Assembly: GCF_016406325.1 (NCBI RefSeq)
Contig: NZ_CP066370.1
Location: 3,782,001 to 3,846,000, forward strand
Direction of reading: 5' to 3'
Source: Shewanella putrefaciens
GTDB lineage: Bacteria > Pseudomonadota > Gammaproteobacteria > Enterobacterales > Shewanellaceae
Length of the DNA: 64,000 nucleotides
The notes beneath the pieces were generated by a model. It worked only from the letters and a program-made list of their open reading frames with translations. It ran no database searches and was not told the origin of the DNA. How positions within the stretch are numbered: position 1 is the stretch's first letter; each line of letters starts with the position of its first letter. The position numbers and the translations under genes are program-made. This document shows, piece by piece, positions 8,634 to 17,487 of the stretch.

Positions 8634-8984
8634 ATGAAAAACGTAACGATTATATTTGCTCTTGTTTTGGGCATTTTTGCTGGCAGCGCAATAGCTAAAG
8701 AGAAAGAGAGTGTTTTACTCGATCAAACTCATATCGCGAAAGGAGTGAAATGTGCAAGTTGCCATGGTGCAGAAGAGCGACAAGCAGTATCAATGCTTAA
8801 ATGTGTGCAATGTCACAACACTAAAAAGTTAGCGGAAAAAACGGCGGACGTGAAACCCACCAATCCCCATAAAAATCGCCACTTTGACACCGAAACTGAC
8901 TGTAGTAAATGCCACCATATACACAAGAAATCTGAAAACTATTGTGTCAGCTGTCATCAACCATTTAACTTTGTAACACCATAA
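8634..8984 (+). CDS. Periplasmic tetraheme cytochrome c (flavocytochrome c heme subunit)
   Basis: A 116-residue exported cytochrome. The signal peptide ends near GSAIA-KEKES, and there are four CXXCH heme motifs (CASCH, CVQCH, CSKCH, CVSCH). Spacing and the stretch around HKNRHFDTETDCSKCHHIHKKS strongly resemble the N-terminal heme domain of Shewanella fumarate reductase Fcc3 (HASHFPGE...CHSAHEKS...YC-SCH). It therefore represents that domain as a separate polypeptide, paired with the flavin subunit encoded immediately upstream. In related systems electrons come from the menaquinol oxidase CymA; no such gene is in the window. The product is periplasmic. Confidence 0.9.
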   Translation: MKNVTIIFALVLGIFAGSAIAKEKESVLLDQTHIAKGVKCASCHGAEERQAVSMLKCVQCHNTKKLAEKTADVKPTNPHKNRHFDTETDCSKCHHIHKKSENYCVSCHQPFNFVTP

Positions 8985-9015
8985 GTTAATAACACGACGA
9001 AATGATCAACCCCTG

Positions 9016-9045
9016 AAAACCACCTTTTATAGGTGGTTTTTATTA
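9016..9045 (+). terminator. Terminator after the cytochrome gene
   Basis: AAAACCACCT (9016-9025) pairs with AGGTGGTTTT (9031-9040), with a 5-base loop and TTATT tail. It closes the flavoprotein-cytochrome operon. Confidence 0.88.
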
Positions 9046-9317
9046 TAAAAACTTAATATTTAAACAATGATATTAAGATTAAACTAATATTCACCACCAA
9101 CTGACTATATGTTTCTCATGTTGAATCACATAAAAGATCGGATAAAGTATGAAACATTATAAAGTGAAGAAAGATTAGATAATATCGAGAGGTGTATGGA
9201 TAGAATAGTATTTGAAAAACAAAGAGAAAGACAACATCTAAGAGTTAAAAACCATAGTCATTTATAAAATATTATTAAACTATTATTGTCACAAATGACT
9301 ACCCGCTATATTAACCG
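9046..9317. other. AT-rich gap, nothing recognised
   Basis: Together with the terminator this makes a gap of about 330 bases. It is strongly AT-rich with short stop-filled frames. No RNA gene or operator was recognised. Confidence 0.5.
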
Positions 9318-9533
9318 CTAATATATTGGCACCAACTTCTTAAATAAAGTGACACATTCTTCAATAAGTTCAAGCGACACAGGTTGTTCAAACACACTCA
9401 ACATCTTAGTGTGCTCGTTATCATCACGAAAAATTTCGACTATAAGCTTATCATCAATATAAAACTCAACACCAATTCCATTACGAATAACATCATCGCT
9501 TATAATCAGTGCTTTTAAATTTTTACCAGACAT
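9318..9533 (-). CDS. Small hypothetical protein (71 residues)
   Basis: I do not recognise the family with confidence. The protein has a beta-rich first half (GVEFYIDDKLIVEIFRDDNE) and a predicted C-terminal helix (LELIEECVTLFKKLV); it is acidic and has no signal peptide or membrane segment. AAGGA lies about 11 bases before the ATG. It stands alone in an AT-rich gap between the respiratory cluster and the diguanylate cyclase, without an operon partner. The balanced composition makes it more credible than a chance frame; a small immunity-like or cargo protein is possible but unproven. Confidence 0.5.
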   Translation of the reverse strand: MSGKNLKALIISDDVIRNGIGVEFYIDDKLIVEIFRDDNEHTKMLSVFEQPVSLELIEECVTLFKKLVPIY

Positions 9534-9855
9534 GTTAACGACATTCCTTAGGAATACTAAAATAGGGTATTACTGCCTTACAATGTAAATAAGTGAAACT
9601 TATCGCCATATACTGTGAATATTTTATTTTACCATAATCATAAAAAAACCACACTGAGATCGGCACTGTTCATTAAAAATATTTTTATCTCATGGAATTA
9701 CACCAAGCATAATGTATTGTCACAACATTTTATTAGGTGATTTAGTGATGGATTAACAATACGAAAATATAATATTAATAACATTACAGAATATTATATA
9801 AAAAGTGCATCTAATAATTTAACTTGACAAAAAATCGAGCCAGAAAATATTTCTA
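9534..9855. other. AT-rich gap, nothing recognised
   Basis: About 320 AT-rich bases upstream of the 71-residue gene and downstream of the GGDEF gene stop. No terminator, operator or RNA was identified. Confidence 0.5.
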
Positions 9856-10830
9856 CTAAATAATCTTCCTATAGAAACAGTACCCATTCTTACCTTGACG
9901 TTTAACATCATACATTGCCATATCTGCACGCTCACAACTGTCAGTAAAACTGTCGCCATCTCCAAAAATATCGATACCAATACTCAGACCGATCTCTACT
10001 TCAAGCCCATCTAACAAAAAACGCTGTCGATAAACATCAAGCAATGATTGGGCAAGTTGAGTCAAAGAAGCAATCTCCGATGAAGGATGCAAGATCACAA
10101 ACTCATCACCACCAAATCTTGCTATCTGTGCATACTCCCCTGCATGCAACACTAAGGTATTCGCTACATGTATCAGTAAGCTATCGCCAAACTTATGTCC
10201 ATGGCGATCATTTAATGCTTTAAATCCATCAAGATCGATAAATAGTAATGCTCCACCAGCATCAGACAATAACAATTCATCAAAGGCTTTAGTAATGGCT
10301 TGGCGATTCAACAAATTGGTTAATGGATCACTGTGGGCCAGTTGCGCTAACCCCATTTCATAACGTTTCTCTTGGGTGATATCGATATGGCTGCCCATCA
10401 TTCGCAGTGGTGTTCCATCGGCTAAGCGCTCAACAATTCGACCACGATCAGAGACCCAAGTGACGCTGCCATCTTTATGCAACATTCGGTACACTGCCTG
10501 ATAATAATCAGACTTGCCGCTGACGTGATCTTCGAAGACTTGTATAACCCACGCTTTATCTTCTGGGTGTAATTTACTTTTCCAGATATCAACATGGGCA
10601 GCCAACTCTTCTGGACTAAACCCGAGCATTTCCCCCCAGCGCATATTGAATATAGTTAAATTTCCACTTGGAATATGCTGCTCCCAGAGACACAAACCAT
10701 TACCATCAAGCGCTGCAAATAGCTTTTCTTCTGCACGATAATTCAATGCCGATAAATGGGCATTTTCGCTTTTTAGCTGAGCAATTTCTGCTTGAAGTTG
10801 CTGAATTAACGCTGTGGTATCCGAATCCAC
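9856..10830 (-). CDS. PAS-GGDEF diguanylate cyclase
   Basis: A 324-residue cytoplasmic protein predicted to make cyclic di-GMP. A short coiled coil (residues 5-35) leads to a PAS fold (about 35-155: LFAALDGNGLCLWEQ, WGEMLGFSPEEL, RMLHKDGSVTWV). The GGDEF domain at about 160-320 has an intact RFGGDEF active site. The RxxD inhibitory site normally five residues upstream is absent (AGEYAQIA there), so product inhibition may be missing. There is no membrane segment. The start is GTG with AAGGA upstream. It is monocistronic; the signal sensed by the PAS domain is unknown. Confidence 0.9.
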   Translation of the reverse strand: MDSDTTALIQQLQAEIAQLKSENAHLSALNYRAEEKLFAALDGNGLCLWEQHIPSGNLTIFNMRWGEMLGFSPEELAAHVDIWKSKLHPEDKAWVIQVFEDHVSGKSDYYQAVYRMLHKDGSVTWVSDRGRIVERLADGTPLRMMGSHIDITQEKRYEMGLAQLAHSDPLTNLLNRQAITKAFDELLLSDAGGALLFIDLDGFKALNDRHGHKFGDSLLIHVANTLVLHAGEYAQIARFGGDEFVILHPSSEIASLTQLAQSLLDVYRQRFLLDGLEVEIGLSIGIDIFGDGDSFTDSCERADMAMYDVKRQGKNGYCFYRKII

Positions 10831-10850
10831 GAGAATATTTTCCTTAATTC

Positions 10851-10876
10851 GTCATTCCCGCGAAGGCGGAAATCCA
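10851..10876. repeat. Solitary REP-type palindrome
   Basis: GTCATTCCCGCGAAGGCGG followed by AAATCCA: one arm of the repeat that occurs as inverted pairs at 54-63 kb, here with one base changed (GCGGA instead of GCGGG) and without a partner. It lies just upstream of the PAS-GGDEF gene and is the only copy recognised in the first 50 kb. Confidence 0.75.
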
Positions 10877-10993
10877 CTGATGAGATAAATGCTATTTCAG
10901 TGTAAAACACTCTTTGTAGTAATACATCGAAAGCGAGTACAACAAAAGTAGCAATTTCCCTCAGCGTTGCCACACTAACGAATCAAGTGTCTT

Positions 10994-11329
10994 TTAGTCG
11001 CGCGTTAGCACCTCAAGCAATTCGATTTCAAAAATAAGATTTGAATGAGGTTTGATATGTGCCCCCACTTGACGCTCACCATAGGCAAGGTGGGCAGGTA
11101 CTAACAACTTACGTTTTCCCCCAATTTTCATGCCCATAATACCTTGATCCCAACCTTTAATAACACGGCCAGTACCAATAACACACTGAAATGCTTGTCC
11201 ACGATCATAGGACGAATCAAATTGAGTGCCATCTTCTAAAAAGCCGCGGTATTGGGTGGTGATCAGTGCACCTTTTACTGCCTCTTTACCCTCACCAACG
11301 ACTAGATCTATTACTTCTAATTCCGTCAT
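10994..11329 (-). CDS. FKBP-type peptidyl-prolyl cis-trans isomerase
   Basis: A single-domain, 111-residue cytosolic FKBP that catalyses proline isomerisation and may act as a folding helper. Hallmarks are QYRGFLEDGTQFDSSYDRG, the VIKGWDQGIMGMKIGGKR segment with the conserved Trp, and a C-terminal IFEIELLEV strand. The frame is open another 19 codons upstream, but the internal ATG at 11329 matches the family N-terminus (MTELEVIDL) and has a purine-rich AAGAGAG before it. It is divergent from trxC. Confidence 0.9.
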   Translation of the reverse strand: MTELEVIDLVVGEGKEAVKGALITTQYRGFLEDGTQFDSSYDRGQAFQCVIGTGRVIKGWDQGIMGMKIGGKRKLLVPAHLAYGERQVGAHIKPHSNLIFEIELLEVLTRD

Positions 11330-11567
11330 TTTTTCGCTCTCTTTTCTTTTGCGTACTTCACTGATTACGCGATAGTCACTTGGCACCGGATTTTATCATC
11401 GACGCTCACGCTTGTCGGCGCTATTGCAGCATTTTGGCTGAAAATGCACACTCATGCCATCCTTCATCACAAGGACACGGTTGGTGATTACATCAACACC
11501 CCCTTTAAATATCCGCCCATTAGCCCAATATATGAAACATACAGACGTTTTATTTTGGAGCTTTGCC

Positions 11568-11990
11568 ATGATTATTGCTTGCCCCCATTGCGATACGTTA
11601 AACCGCGTTCCCAGTGAGCGCTTAAACCAGCATCCGACTTGCGGTAAATGTAAGCTCAGTGTCTTTACAGCAGCACCAATTGAACTCACTAGCGCAAACT
11701 TTACCAATCATGTCACTAAATCTGAACTTCCCCTTGTTGTCGATTTTTGGGCAAGCTGGTGTGGGCCCTGTAAAAGTTTTGCTCCCATATTTTCTGAGGC
11801 AGCTAAAACGTGGGAACCTCAATTTCGGTTCGGAAAAATTAATACTGAACAGCAACAATCCCTCGCGGCTCAGTTTAATATTCGCTCTATTCCAACCTTA
11901 ATGATTTTCAAGCAGGGGCATATACTCGCCCAACAAGCTGGGGCTTTGCCAAAATCGGCTTTCGATCAATGGTTAACAAGTTATCGCTAA
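11568..11990 (+). CDS. trxC: Thioredoxin 2 (TrxC)
   Basis: A 140-residue cytoplasmic thioredoxin of the TrxC type. It has an N-terminal zinc module (CPHC at 5-8, CGKC at 25-28) followed by a thioredoxin fold with active site WCGPC (64-68) and the cis-proline loop SIPTLMIF. It reduces protein disulfides and supports the oxidative stress response; the zinc module is known to tune redox activity. The longer open frame from 11454 was rejected because ATG 11568 has TTGGAG at a good distance and gives the standard N-terminus MIIACPHC. Confidence 0.95.
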   Translation: MIIACPHCDTLNRVPSERLNQHPTCGKCKLSVFTAAPIELTSANFTNHVTKSELPLVVDFWASWCGPCKSFAPIFSEAAKTWEPQFRFGKINTEQQQSLAAQFNIRSIPTLMIFKQGHILAQQAGALPKSAFDQWLTSYR

Positions 11991-12011
11991 TATCCATAAA
12001 TATCGTCCATA

Positions 12012-12042
12012 AAAATACCCAGCTAAGCGCTGGGTATTTTAT
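12012..12042. terminator. Bidirectional terminator between trxC and the DASS transporter
   Basis: AAAATACCCAGC (12012-12023) and GCTGGGTATTTT (12029-12040), with A- and T-runs on both sides, serve the two convergent genes. Confidence 0.9.
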
Positions 12043-12068
12043 TGTACATATAAGACTAGATAACGACG

Positions 12069-13469
12069 TTATACATCCCAGAAGGTATGGGCGATAATCC
12101 CTAATACAATCATACTGATAAAGTTAATTATCATACCCACCCGCACCATTTCTGATTGCTTAATATGACCAGAGCCATACACGATAGCATTGGGTGGCGT
12201 CGCAACAGGCAGCATAAAAGCACAGGAAGCAGCGATACCAATCAAGACAGATAACATCACAGGGGATACACCTAACGCCTCTGCAATAGCGGCAAAAACA
12301 GGCACTAACAGTGCAGCACTCGCCGTATTACTGGCAAATTCCGTTAACATCACCACGAAAGCGATTACCGCAAAAACGAATAATGACATATGGGTGCTGC
12401 CAAAAATATCCGTCATCCAGTGCGCTAAAAAGACACTCGTTCCCGTGGTTTTAAGCACGGCACTTAAGGTTAAACCGCCACCAAAGAGAATTAATACACC
12501 CCAATCGGTTGTCGATTCAATCTTCTTCCAACCAACCAATCCTAAGCCTGAGAGTAAAACAACGGCTCCCAAGGCGACTATGGTATCAAACTGAGAGATG
12601 CCCCCTAACGCCTTGGCTAAAGGCACACTGAAAATCCAGCAACATACAGTCGCAAGGAAGATAAGAAGGGTAAATTTACCTTGGAAAGTGAGCTGTTGAT
12701 CTTCAAGATTAAGATCGCATTTCACCGATAGATCTGGCTTAAAGTACCAGTACAAAGCAATCAACATCATCGGCATCATCAGAATCACGGTTGGAATACC
12801 AAACTTTAACCAATCACTAAAACTCAACCCTGCCTGAGCGGCTGCAATCGCATTCGGAGGGCTACCAACCAAAGTGCCAATTCCACCGATGTTGGCCGAG
12901 TAAGCGATACCAAGCAGTAAAAATACGTAAGTGTTGTGGTATTTGTCGCGATCTAACTGCTGCAAAATCCCTAAGGCTAGCGGTAACATCATCGCTGCTG
13001 TCGCAGTGTTACTTATCCACATAGATAATAATGCTGTCACACCAAATAACATCAAACAAGCTATGCTGAGTTTCCCCTTTGAGGCTAGCAACAGCTTTTG
13101 TGCGATTAAGGTATCAATTTTTTGATGATGCAAAGCCGCGGCCAACACGAAACCACCAAAAAATAAATAAATAATAGGGTTAGCAAAATTACTCATGGCC
13201 TCTTGGGTTTGAAATACCCCAAAAAACACAGCAAGTATAGGGACTAAAATCGCTGTAATGCTGATATGAATAGCTTCTGTTAGCCACAGAACTGCCGCAA
13301 ATACCAGAATGGCTAGCCCAGTATTGACTCCTTGCTCGAAGGGTAAACCATAGTAGAGTGCAAATAATAGGATGATATCAATCGCTAAAATCAGCATTTT
13401 TTTCTTATCTAGCCCCGCTGTTGCAGGTGTCTTATTTGGTGGAACTGTAGTTGATTGCGTTAAAGACAT
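12069..13469 (-). CDS. DASS-family (SLC13) sodium/dicarboxylate symporter
   Basis: A 466-residue inner-membrane transporter with about 11-13 hydrophobic segments. The two family SNT-type signatures are visible: [16 protein letters not shown] in the first half and [14 protein letters not shown] in the second, with nearby [11 protein letters not shown] and [12 protein letters not shown] loops that bind carboxylate and sodium. It probably imports succinate, malate, fumarate or a related dicarboxylate. The start is placed at the ATG at 13469 (MSLTQ), 19 codons inside the open frame, because the upstream stretch is not membrane-like. A perfect CRP-type site lies about 245 bases upstream. Confidence 0.9.
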   Translation of the reverse strand: MSLTQSTTVPPNKTPATAGLDKKKMLILAIDIILLFALYYGLPFEQGVNTGLAILVFAAVLWLTEAIHISITAILVPILAVFFGVFQTQEAMSNFANPIIYLFFGGFVLAAALHHQKIDTLIAQKLLLASKGKLSIACLMLFGVTALLSMWISNTATAAMMLPLALGILQQLDRDKYHNTYVFLLLGIAYSANIGGIGTLVGSPPNAIAAAQAGLSFSDWLKFGIPTVILMMPMMLIALYWYFKPDLSVKCDLNLEDQQLTFQGKFTLLIFLATVCCWIFSVPLAKALGGISQFDTIVALGAVVLLSGLGLVGWKKIESTTDWGVLILFGGGLTLSAVLKTTGTSVFLAHWMTDIFGSTHMSLFVFAVIAFVVMLTEFASNTASAALLVPVFAAIAEALGVSPVMLSVLIGIAASCAFMLPVATPPNAIVYGSGHIKQSEMVRVGMIINFISMIVLGIIAHTFWDV

Positions 13470-14043
13470 GGTTACAACCTTAATACCATTACATTTGGGT
13501 GTAAATTTATGGCATAGATCACACACGACAAAGCGCTTTATTTTGTAGCTTTATCACATCAAAACAACAAACTTTGTCGATAAAAATCGCAAAAAAGCCA
13601 TTTACGCGACAAAAATCACCAAATACTGATCTGAAGTTGTGTTTTTAATTTTCAAACGCATAAATATCGAGCAAATGCTTATGGGTGTTGTAATTGAATA
13701 AATATTTTAAACTGTGACACTAATCACACTTTGATTTTTTAGCAAGGTGATAACCAACGAAATTAATTATCCCTTCTGGCAACTTACAAGTTGTAGGGGA
13801 GTTATTGTCCACTAAACCAAGTTTGGCGTTAAATTGAATGGGAATACTGCTGATCATGCACTAAAAACGGCTTCTCAGTTGAAAAAACGGACTATCAATA
13901 CAGCATTATTTCAAAAAAATAACATCAAACCCTCAATATCTATATGAATAGTAAACACAAATATTATTGACCAACACAGTTAATCTAACTCACTTTACCC
14001 TGATAAGAATAAATCCTAAAGTCGCGACCTTAAACACTGTCAG
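13470..14043. other. AT-rich divergent intergenic region
   Basis: A 574-base gap between the divergently oriented DASS and MFS genes. It is AT-rich and contains the CRP-like site at 13713-13728. An ACTTACAAGTTGTAG near-palindrome occurs at about 13784-13798. No gene was recognised. Confidence 0.55.
13713..13728. promoter_or_regulatory. CRP-type binding site
   Basis: TGTGACACTAATCACA is an exact match to TGTGA-N6-TCACA. It is about 245 bases before the dicarboxylate transporter start and 316 before the MFS gene. In Shewanella CRP also governs anaerobic respiration genes, so control of dicarboxylate uptake is plausible. Confidence 0.6.
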
Positions 14044-15228
14044 TTGTCTTTGGTGCATTTAGTGGAAAATATTGTTTTAAACCAATCAACCCAAAAGAAC
14101 AGCTTATTTGTCCCTGTGGCAGGTTTAAGTTTGTTTGCATTGGCATCTGGGTATTTGATGAGTTTGATCCCATTGTCGCTCACCTTTTTTGAGCTCAATA
14201 CTTCACTTGCCCCATTACTTGCCAGTATTTTTTATTTGGGTTTGTTGTTGGGTGCACCTTGCATTGCTCCCATTGTCGCCCGTATCGGCCACAGTAAAGC
14301 CTTTATCCTTTTTTTGAATATCCTGCTTTGCAGCGTTGTCGCTATGATCTTAATCCCTCAAAGTGGCGTCTGGTTAGCCTCTCGACTCGTGGCTGGGTTT
14401 GCCGTAGCGGGGGTGTTTGTCGTTGTTGAATCATGGCTCTTAATGGCTGATACCCAAAAGCAACGCGCTAAACGGCTCGGACTTTATATGACGGCACTCT
14501 ATGGCGGCACAGCCATAGGACAATTAGCTATAGATTATTTAGGTACGGCAGGGAATCTCCCCTATTTAGTCATCATGGGATTATTAGCGGCAGCCAGTTT
14601 ACCCGCATTACTGGTCAAACGAGGGCAACCTATCGCAAGTGAGCAACAGTCGATGTCACTGTCTGGACTAAGAAATTTAAGCCAACCTGCCATTGTGGGA
14701 TGTTTAGTTTCCGGATTATTACTCGGCCCTATCTATGGTTTACTACCTATCTATGTAGCAATAGATATGGCACTTGATCGACAAACAGGGCTATTTATGG
14801 CCCTCATCATCCTAGGCGGGATGCTAGTACAACCCTTAGTGAGTTATTTATCGCCTCGAGTCAATAAAAGTGGCTTGATAATGGGCTTTTGTCTGCTGGG
14901 CACCGCCGCATTATTTCTGCTGACTCAGTATTCAAATATGAGTTTAATCATTGGGTTTCTACTGCTTGGTGCCAGTGCATTTGCCCTTTACCCTATTGCG
15001 ATCAGTTTAGCTTGTGATGACTTGCCAGCAAGCCAGATCGTTTCAGCGACTCAAGTGATGCTGCTGAGTTATTCAATAGGTTCTGTGATAGGCCCATTAG
15101 CTGCCAGCGGCTTTGGACAAATGGAGTATGGTTTACTCATTTATTTGGGCATATGTTGCGTTCTAACCAGTAGTTACCTTTTTGCTCAATTGGTCATAAA
15201 CACTAAACCCCGTTTTTCCTCCCTATAA
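14044..15228 (+). CDS. MFS transporter (YcaD-like)
   Basis: A roughly 390-residue major facilitator with 12 predicted membrane helices. The loop after helix 2 (PIVARIGHSKAF) resembles motif A, and VLVESW-like and GGTAIGQL segments suggest the YcaD branch. The substrate is unknown. The start is uncertain: the frame begins at TTG 14044, with GTG codons at 14053 and 14062 as alternatives and no clear ribosome-binding sequence. The protein is intact to the C-terminus. It is monocistronic, followed by a GC-rich hairpin. Confidence 0.8.
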   Translation: MSLVHLVENIVLNQSTQKNSLFVPVAGLSLFALASGYLMSLIPLSLTFFELNTSLAPLLASIFYLGLLLGAPCIAPIVARIGHSKAFILFLNILLCSVVAMILIPQSGVWLASRLVAGFAVAGVFVVVESWLLMADTQKQRAKRLGLYMTALYGGTAIGQLAIDYLGTAGNLPYLVIMGLLAAASLPALLVKRGQPIASEQQSMSLSGLRNLSQPAIVGCLVSGLLLGPIYGLLPIYVAIDMALDRQTGLFMALIILGGMLVQPLVSYLSPRVNKSGLIMGFCLLGTAALFLLTQYSNMSLIIGFLLLGASAFALYPIAISLACDDLPASQIVSATQVMLLSYSIGSVIGPLAASGFGQMEYGLLIYLGICCVLTSSYLFAQLVINTKPRFSSL

Positions 15229-15262
15229 TGTTTTTAACTTCCTTACGAATATAATGTTGCTT

Positions 15263-15286
15263 GGGGCTCGCACCATAGCGAGCCCC
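15263..15286 (+). terminator. GC-rich hairpin after the MFS gene
   Basis: GGGGCTCGC (15263-15271) pairs with GCGAGCCCC (15278-15286) across a 6-base loop. The tail (TCTCC) is poor in T, so it may be a weak terminator or a shared stop for the convergent PepSY operon. Confidence 0.6.
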
Positions 15287-15304
15287 TCTCCTATACCGAT
15301 TTAA

Positions 15305-16930
15305 TTACTGTGCTTGTTGACTAAGCTCATTTTCAACTAAAGATTGCTTAACAGGTAATGCCCAAACACTATCCTGAGGGCCATGCAGCGCACGTTGACG
15401 AGTTAATCGATAACCATAAAAGAACACAGCACTAAAGGCTAAAGCGACTAAATCAACACCTAGCGTTGCCATGGAATAAGGCGCCCATAGACCCAGTTGT
15501 GGAAATACAAATGCCAATAACGAAGTGAATGGCATCGCGAATGTAGCAATAGCACAGAGCGGCAAAATAAGTAGCGCAGCCCGTGCAGCACCCCGCCAAA
15601 AAGCGTAGGCCACTAAAAGCACAAAAACCGAATAATAGGCTGATAAATAAACATAATTGATATTACTAAAATAGGAATAAACCCATTTACCCAGCAGCAT
15701 GCTGACCGCGAGCGCAGCGACCGATCCTAAACAAATCCCAACGGTAGCACTTGCCATCAACCGACTCGCATGGGACTGCTCAGCGGCTTGTTTTTTACGG
15801 CGTTTTTCAAGCCAAAGTAAATTACCGCTATAAAACAAAAATGCCCCACTTAAGCCTAAAAAGAAATATACCCAGCGCCCAAGATCACCACCAAAACTAC
15901 CAAAATGTAATCCAAAAAAGACTGCCACAGTCCGCGACCAAATCCCCTCTTCGCTCGGATCAAAAGTACTATTGGATACTGTCAGGGTATAAGGATGCAT
16001 ATAGAGGTAATCAGTCACTGGTCCACGCATAAAGCCGTTAGGGTTGTACAAACCTAAGCGTAAAGTGGCACGGGGATTATCCAGATTCATATAGGTCATT
16101 TCATTGACTTGGTATTCGGGTGCGAGTTGCTTAACTTTCGTTAGCACAGTTTCAATACGCGGTAACTCGGTCAAAGAATAGAGAGTACGATCAGGTGCAG
16201 GTATCGCAAATAGGGGCTTATCTCCATAGACGAGGTGTTTTAAACCATCATAAAGCTGATCGTGAAAAGCAAACACAATCACAGTTAAACTGATCACTAA
16301 GTGAAAAGGTAAGCTCGTGATACCGATAAGATTATGCACATCAAGCCAAAAGCGGTTTTCGCCCTTGTTTTTACGCAGCGCAAAAAAGGTTTTAGTCAGG
16401 CTAGGTAAAAGAAAGATCACACCAGAAACTAATGCCAAGAAATACAAAAATGCGGCGACACCAAGTACATAGACACCCGCCTGGTCATGACCAACCTCAC
16501 CCGCAATGCCTGCTGTACGGTGCAATTGGTCAACAAGTTCCGCTAACTCGCTTGGGGTACTCAATTGGGTCAACAATTGCCCTTGTTCATCTAAACTGGC
16601 ATGCCAAATTTGGTTACTCATACTTAGCTCACGTTCAGAGCCTTGCTGATACCACGTCATAGGCGATTGATGTTCATCATGTAAACTCAGGCGGAACCCT
16701 GTCTTAGCCTTATCATCCCGGGCTAGCACTTGAGTGACTAAATCATCCAGTTTTTCAGTGGGAACCTGAGGTAAAGTCAATGCTGGAGGCGTAGACCAAG
16801 CCTCAATCGCCCCCTTAAACATAGTGAGAGCACCAGCATAAAAACCGATAAACAACACTATTCCAGCAATAATCCCTGTCCAAGTATGGATGGATTGATA
16901 GATCCGTAACACATCACTACGTACTTTCAT
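15305..16930 (-). CDS. PepSY-associated TM helix protein (iron-uptake associated)
   Basis: A 541-residue inner-membrane protein of the PepSY_TM family. It opens with YQSIHTWTGIIAGIVLFIGFYAG (first membrane helix), has a large periplasmic part, a helix pair around 175-230 including FWLDVHNLIGI, and several C-terminal helices. Histidines at the membrane edges suggest possible heme or metal binding and a ferric-siderophore reductase-like function, as proposed for relatives. Last gene of a three-gene operon: the upstream gene ends at 16936. A GTG at 16939 is possible, but ATG 16930 has TAGGTGA well placed before it and matches the usual N-terminus MKVRSD. Confidence 0.85.
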   Translation of the reverse strand: MKVRSDVLRIYQSIHTWTGIIAGIVLFIGFYAGALTMFKGAIEAWSTPPALTLPQVPTEKLDDLVTQVLARDDKAKTGFRLSLHDEHQSPMTWYQQGSERELSMSNQIWHASLDEQGQLLTQLSTPSELAELVDQLHRTAGIAGEVGHDQAGVYVLGVAAFLYFLALVSGVIFLLPSLTKTFFALRKNKGENRFWLDVHNLIGITSLPFHLVISLTVIVFAFHDQLYDGLKHLVYGDKPLFAIPAPDRTLYSLTELPRIETVLTKVKQLAPEYQVNEMTYMNLDNPRATLRLGLYNPNGFMRGPVTDYLYMHPYTLTVSNSTFDPSEEGIWSRTVAVFFGLHFGSFGGDLGRWVYFFLGLSGAFLFYSGNLLWLEKRRKKQAAEQSHASRLMASATVGICLGSVAALAVSMLLGKWVYSYFSNINYVYLSAYYSVFVLLVAYAFWRGAARAALLILPLCAIATFAMPFTSLLAFVFPQLGLWAPYSMATLGVDLVALAFSAVFFYGYRLTRQRALHGPQDSVWALPVKQSLVENELSQQAQ

Positions 16931-16935
16931 CCTGA

Positions 16936-17226
16936 TCACCTAAAACTATACAAAGTTACATAAACCAGAATGTTAAATAGGCCTAAATACCCAACAGCCC
17001 GCCAACCGGTTCTAAATAAAAAGCTAAAACTAACAATCAATAACCATATAGGAGAGATCAGCCACATATTGAATTGCACTTTCACGGCGGCATCGATACC
17101 ACCAGGGCCAAACCATGCAAACAGACCGACTAAACCTAACGCTAAGGTAAATCCTAAGATCAATCCTGCTAGGGTTTTAGTCCACCAATCAGGCTGTAAT
17201 TTTTCCGAGTCACTTAAGCGGGCCAT
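16936..17226 (-). CDS. Small membrane protein of the PepSY operon (DUF3649-like)
   Basis: A 96-residue protein with two or three hydrophobic segments (TLAGLILGFTLALGLVGLFA and WLISPIWLLIVSFSFLF) and the tail RTGWRAVGYLG. The order DUF3325-like / this gene / PepSY and the FLFRTGWRA motif resemble DUF3649 proteins that accompany PepSY transporters near siderophore systems. The family name is from memory and not certain. It is three bases downstream of its upstream neighbour, so the genes are translationally coupled. Confidence 0.65.
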   Translation of the reverse strand: MARLSDSEKLQPDWWTKTLAGLILGFTLALGLVGLFAWFGPGGIDAAVKVQFNMWLISPIWLLIVSFSFLFRTGWRAVGYLGLFNILVYVTLYSFR

Positions 17227-17229
17227 TTC

Positions 17230-17487
17230 CTATTTCCTATTCAAAATCAATGATAAAAATGGCACTAAACCCATCAGTAATATAAACAGAGCCAACCAAG
17301 TGAAAATTGCAGAACTTAAGGTAAACAAACTCAACCACCCCACAAGACAGCTAAGCGATACAGCATAGGCCAAATAACGCCAAGGGCGCTTCGGGAGAGA
17401 TTGATTTAGAAGTGCTTGTTGCTTATTACTCAGATAAAACAGTAAACAGGCAAGCACACTAGCCAACACTAAAATAAGCTGCAACAC
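17230..17487 (-). CDS. Small membrane protein of the PepSY operon (DUF3325-like)
   Basis: An 85-residue protein, essentially three membrane helices with a basic linker (YLSNKQQALLNQSLPKRPWR) characteristic of DUF3325. The start is probably GTG at 17487, with AAGGA about nine bases upstream. It is the first gene of the operon, and a Fur-like site lies about 165 bases upstream. Molecular function is unknown; relatives are co-transcribed with PepSY proteins in iron-regulated loci. Confidence 0.7.
   Translation of the reverse strand: MLQLILVLASVLACLLFYLSNKQQALLNQSLPKRPWRYLAYAVSLSCLVGWLSLFTLSSAIFTWLALFILLMGLVPFLSLILNRK

Noticed and set aside
11396..11707. 103-codon minus-strand frame over the trxC start
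   Set aside because: Antisense to trxC and to its promoter; no family features and no translation signal.
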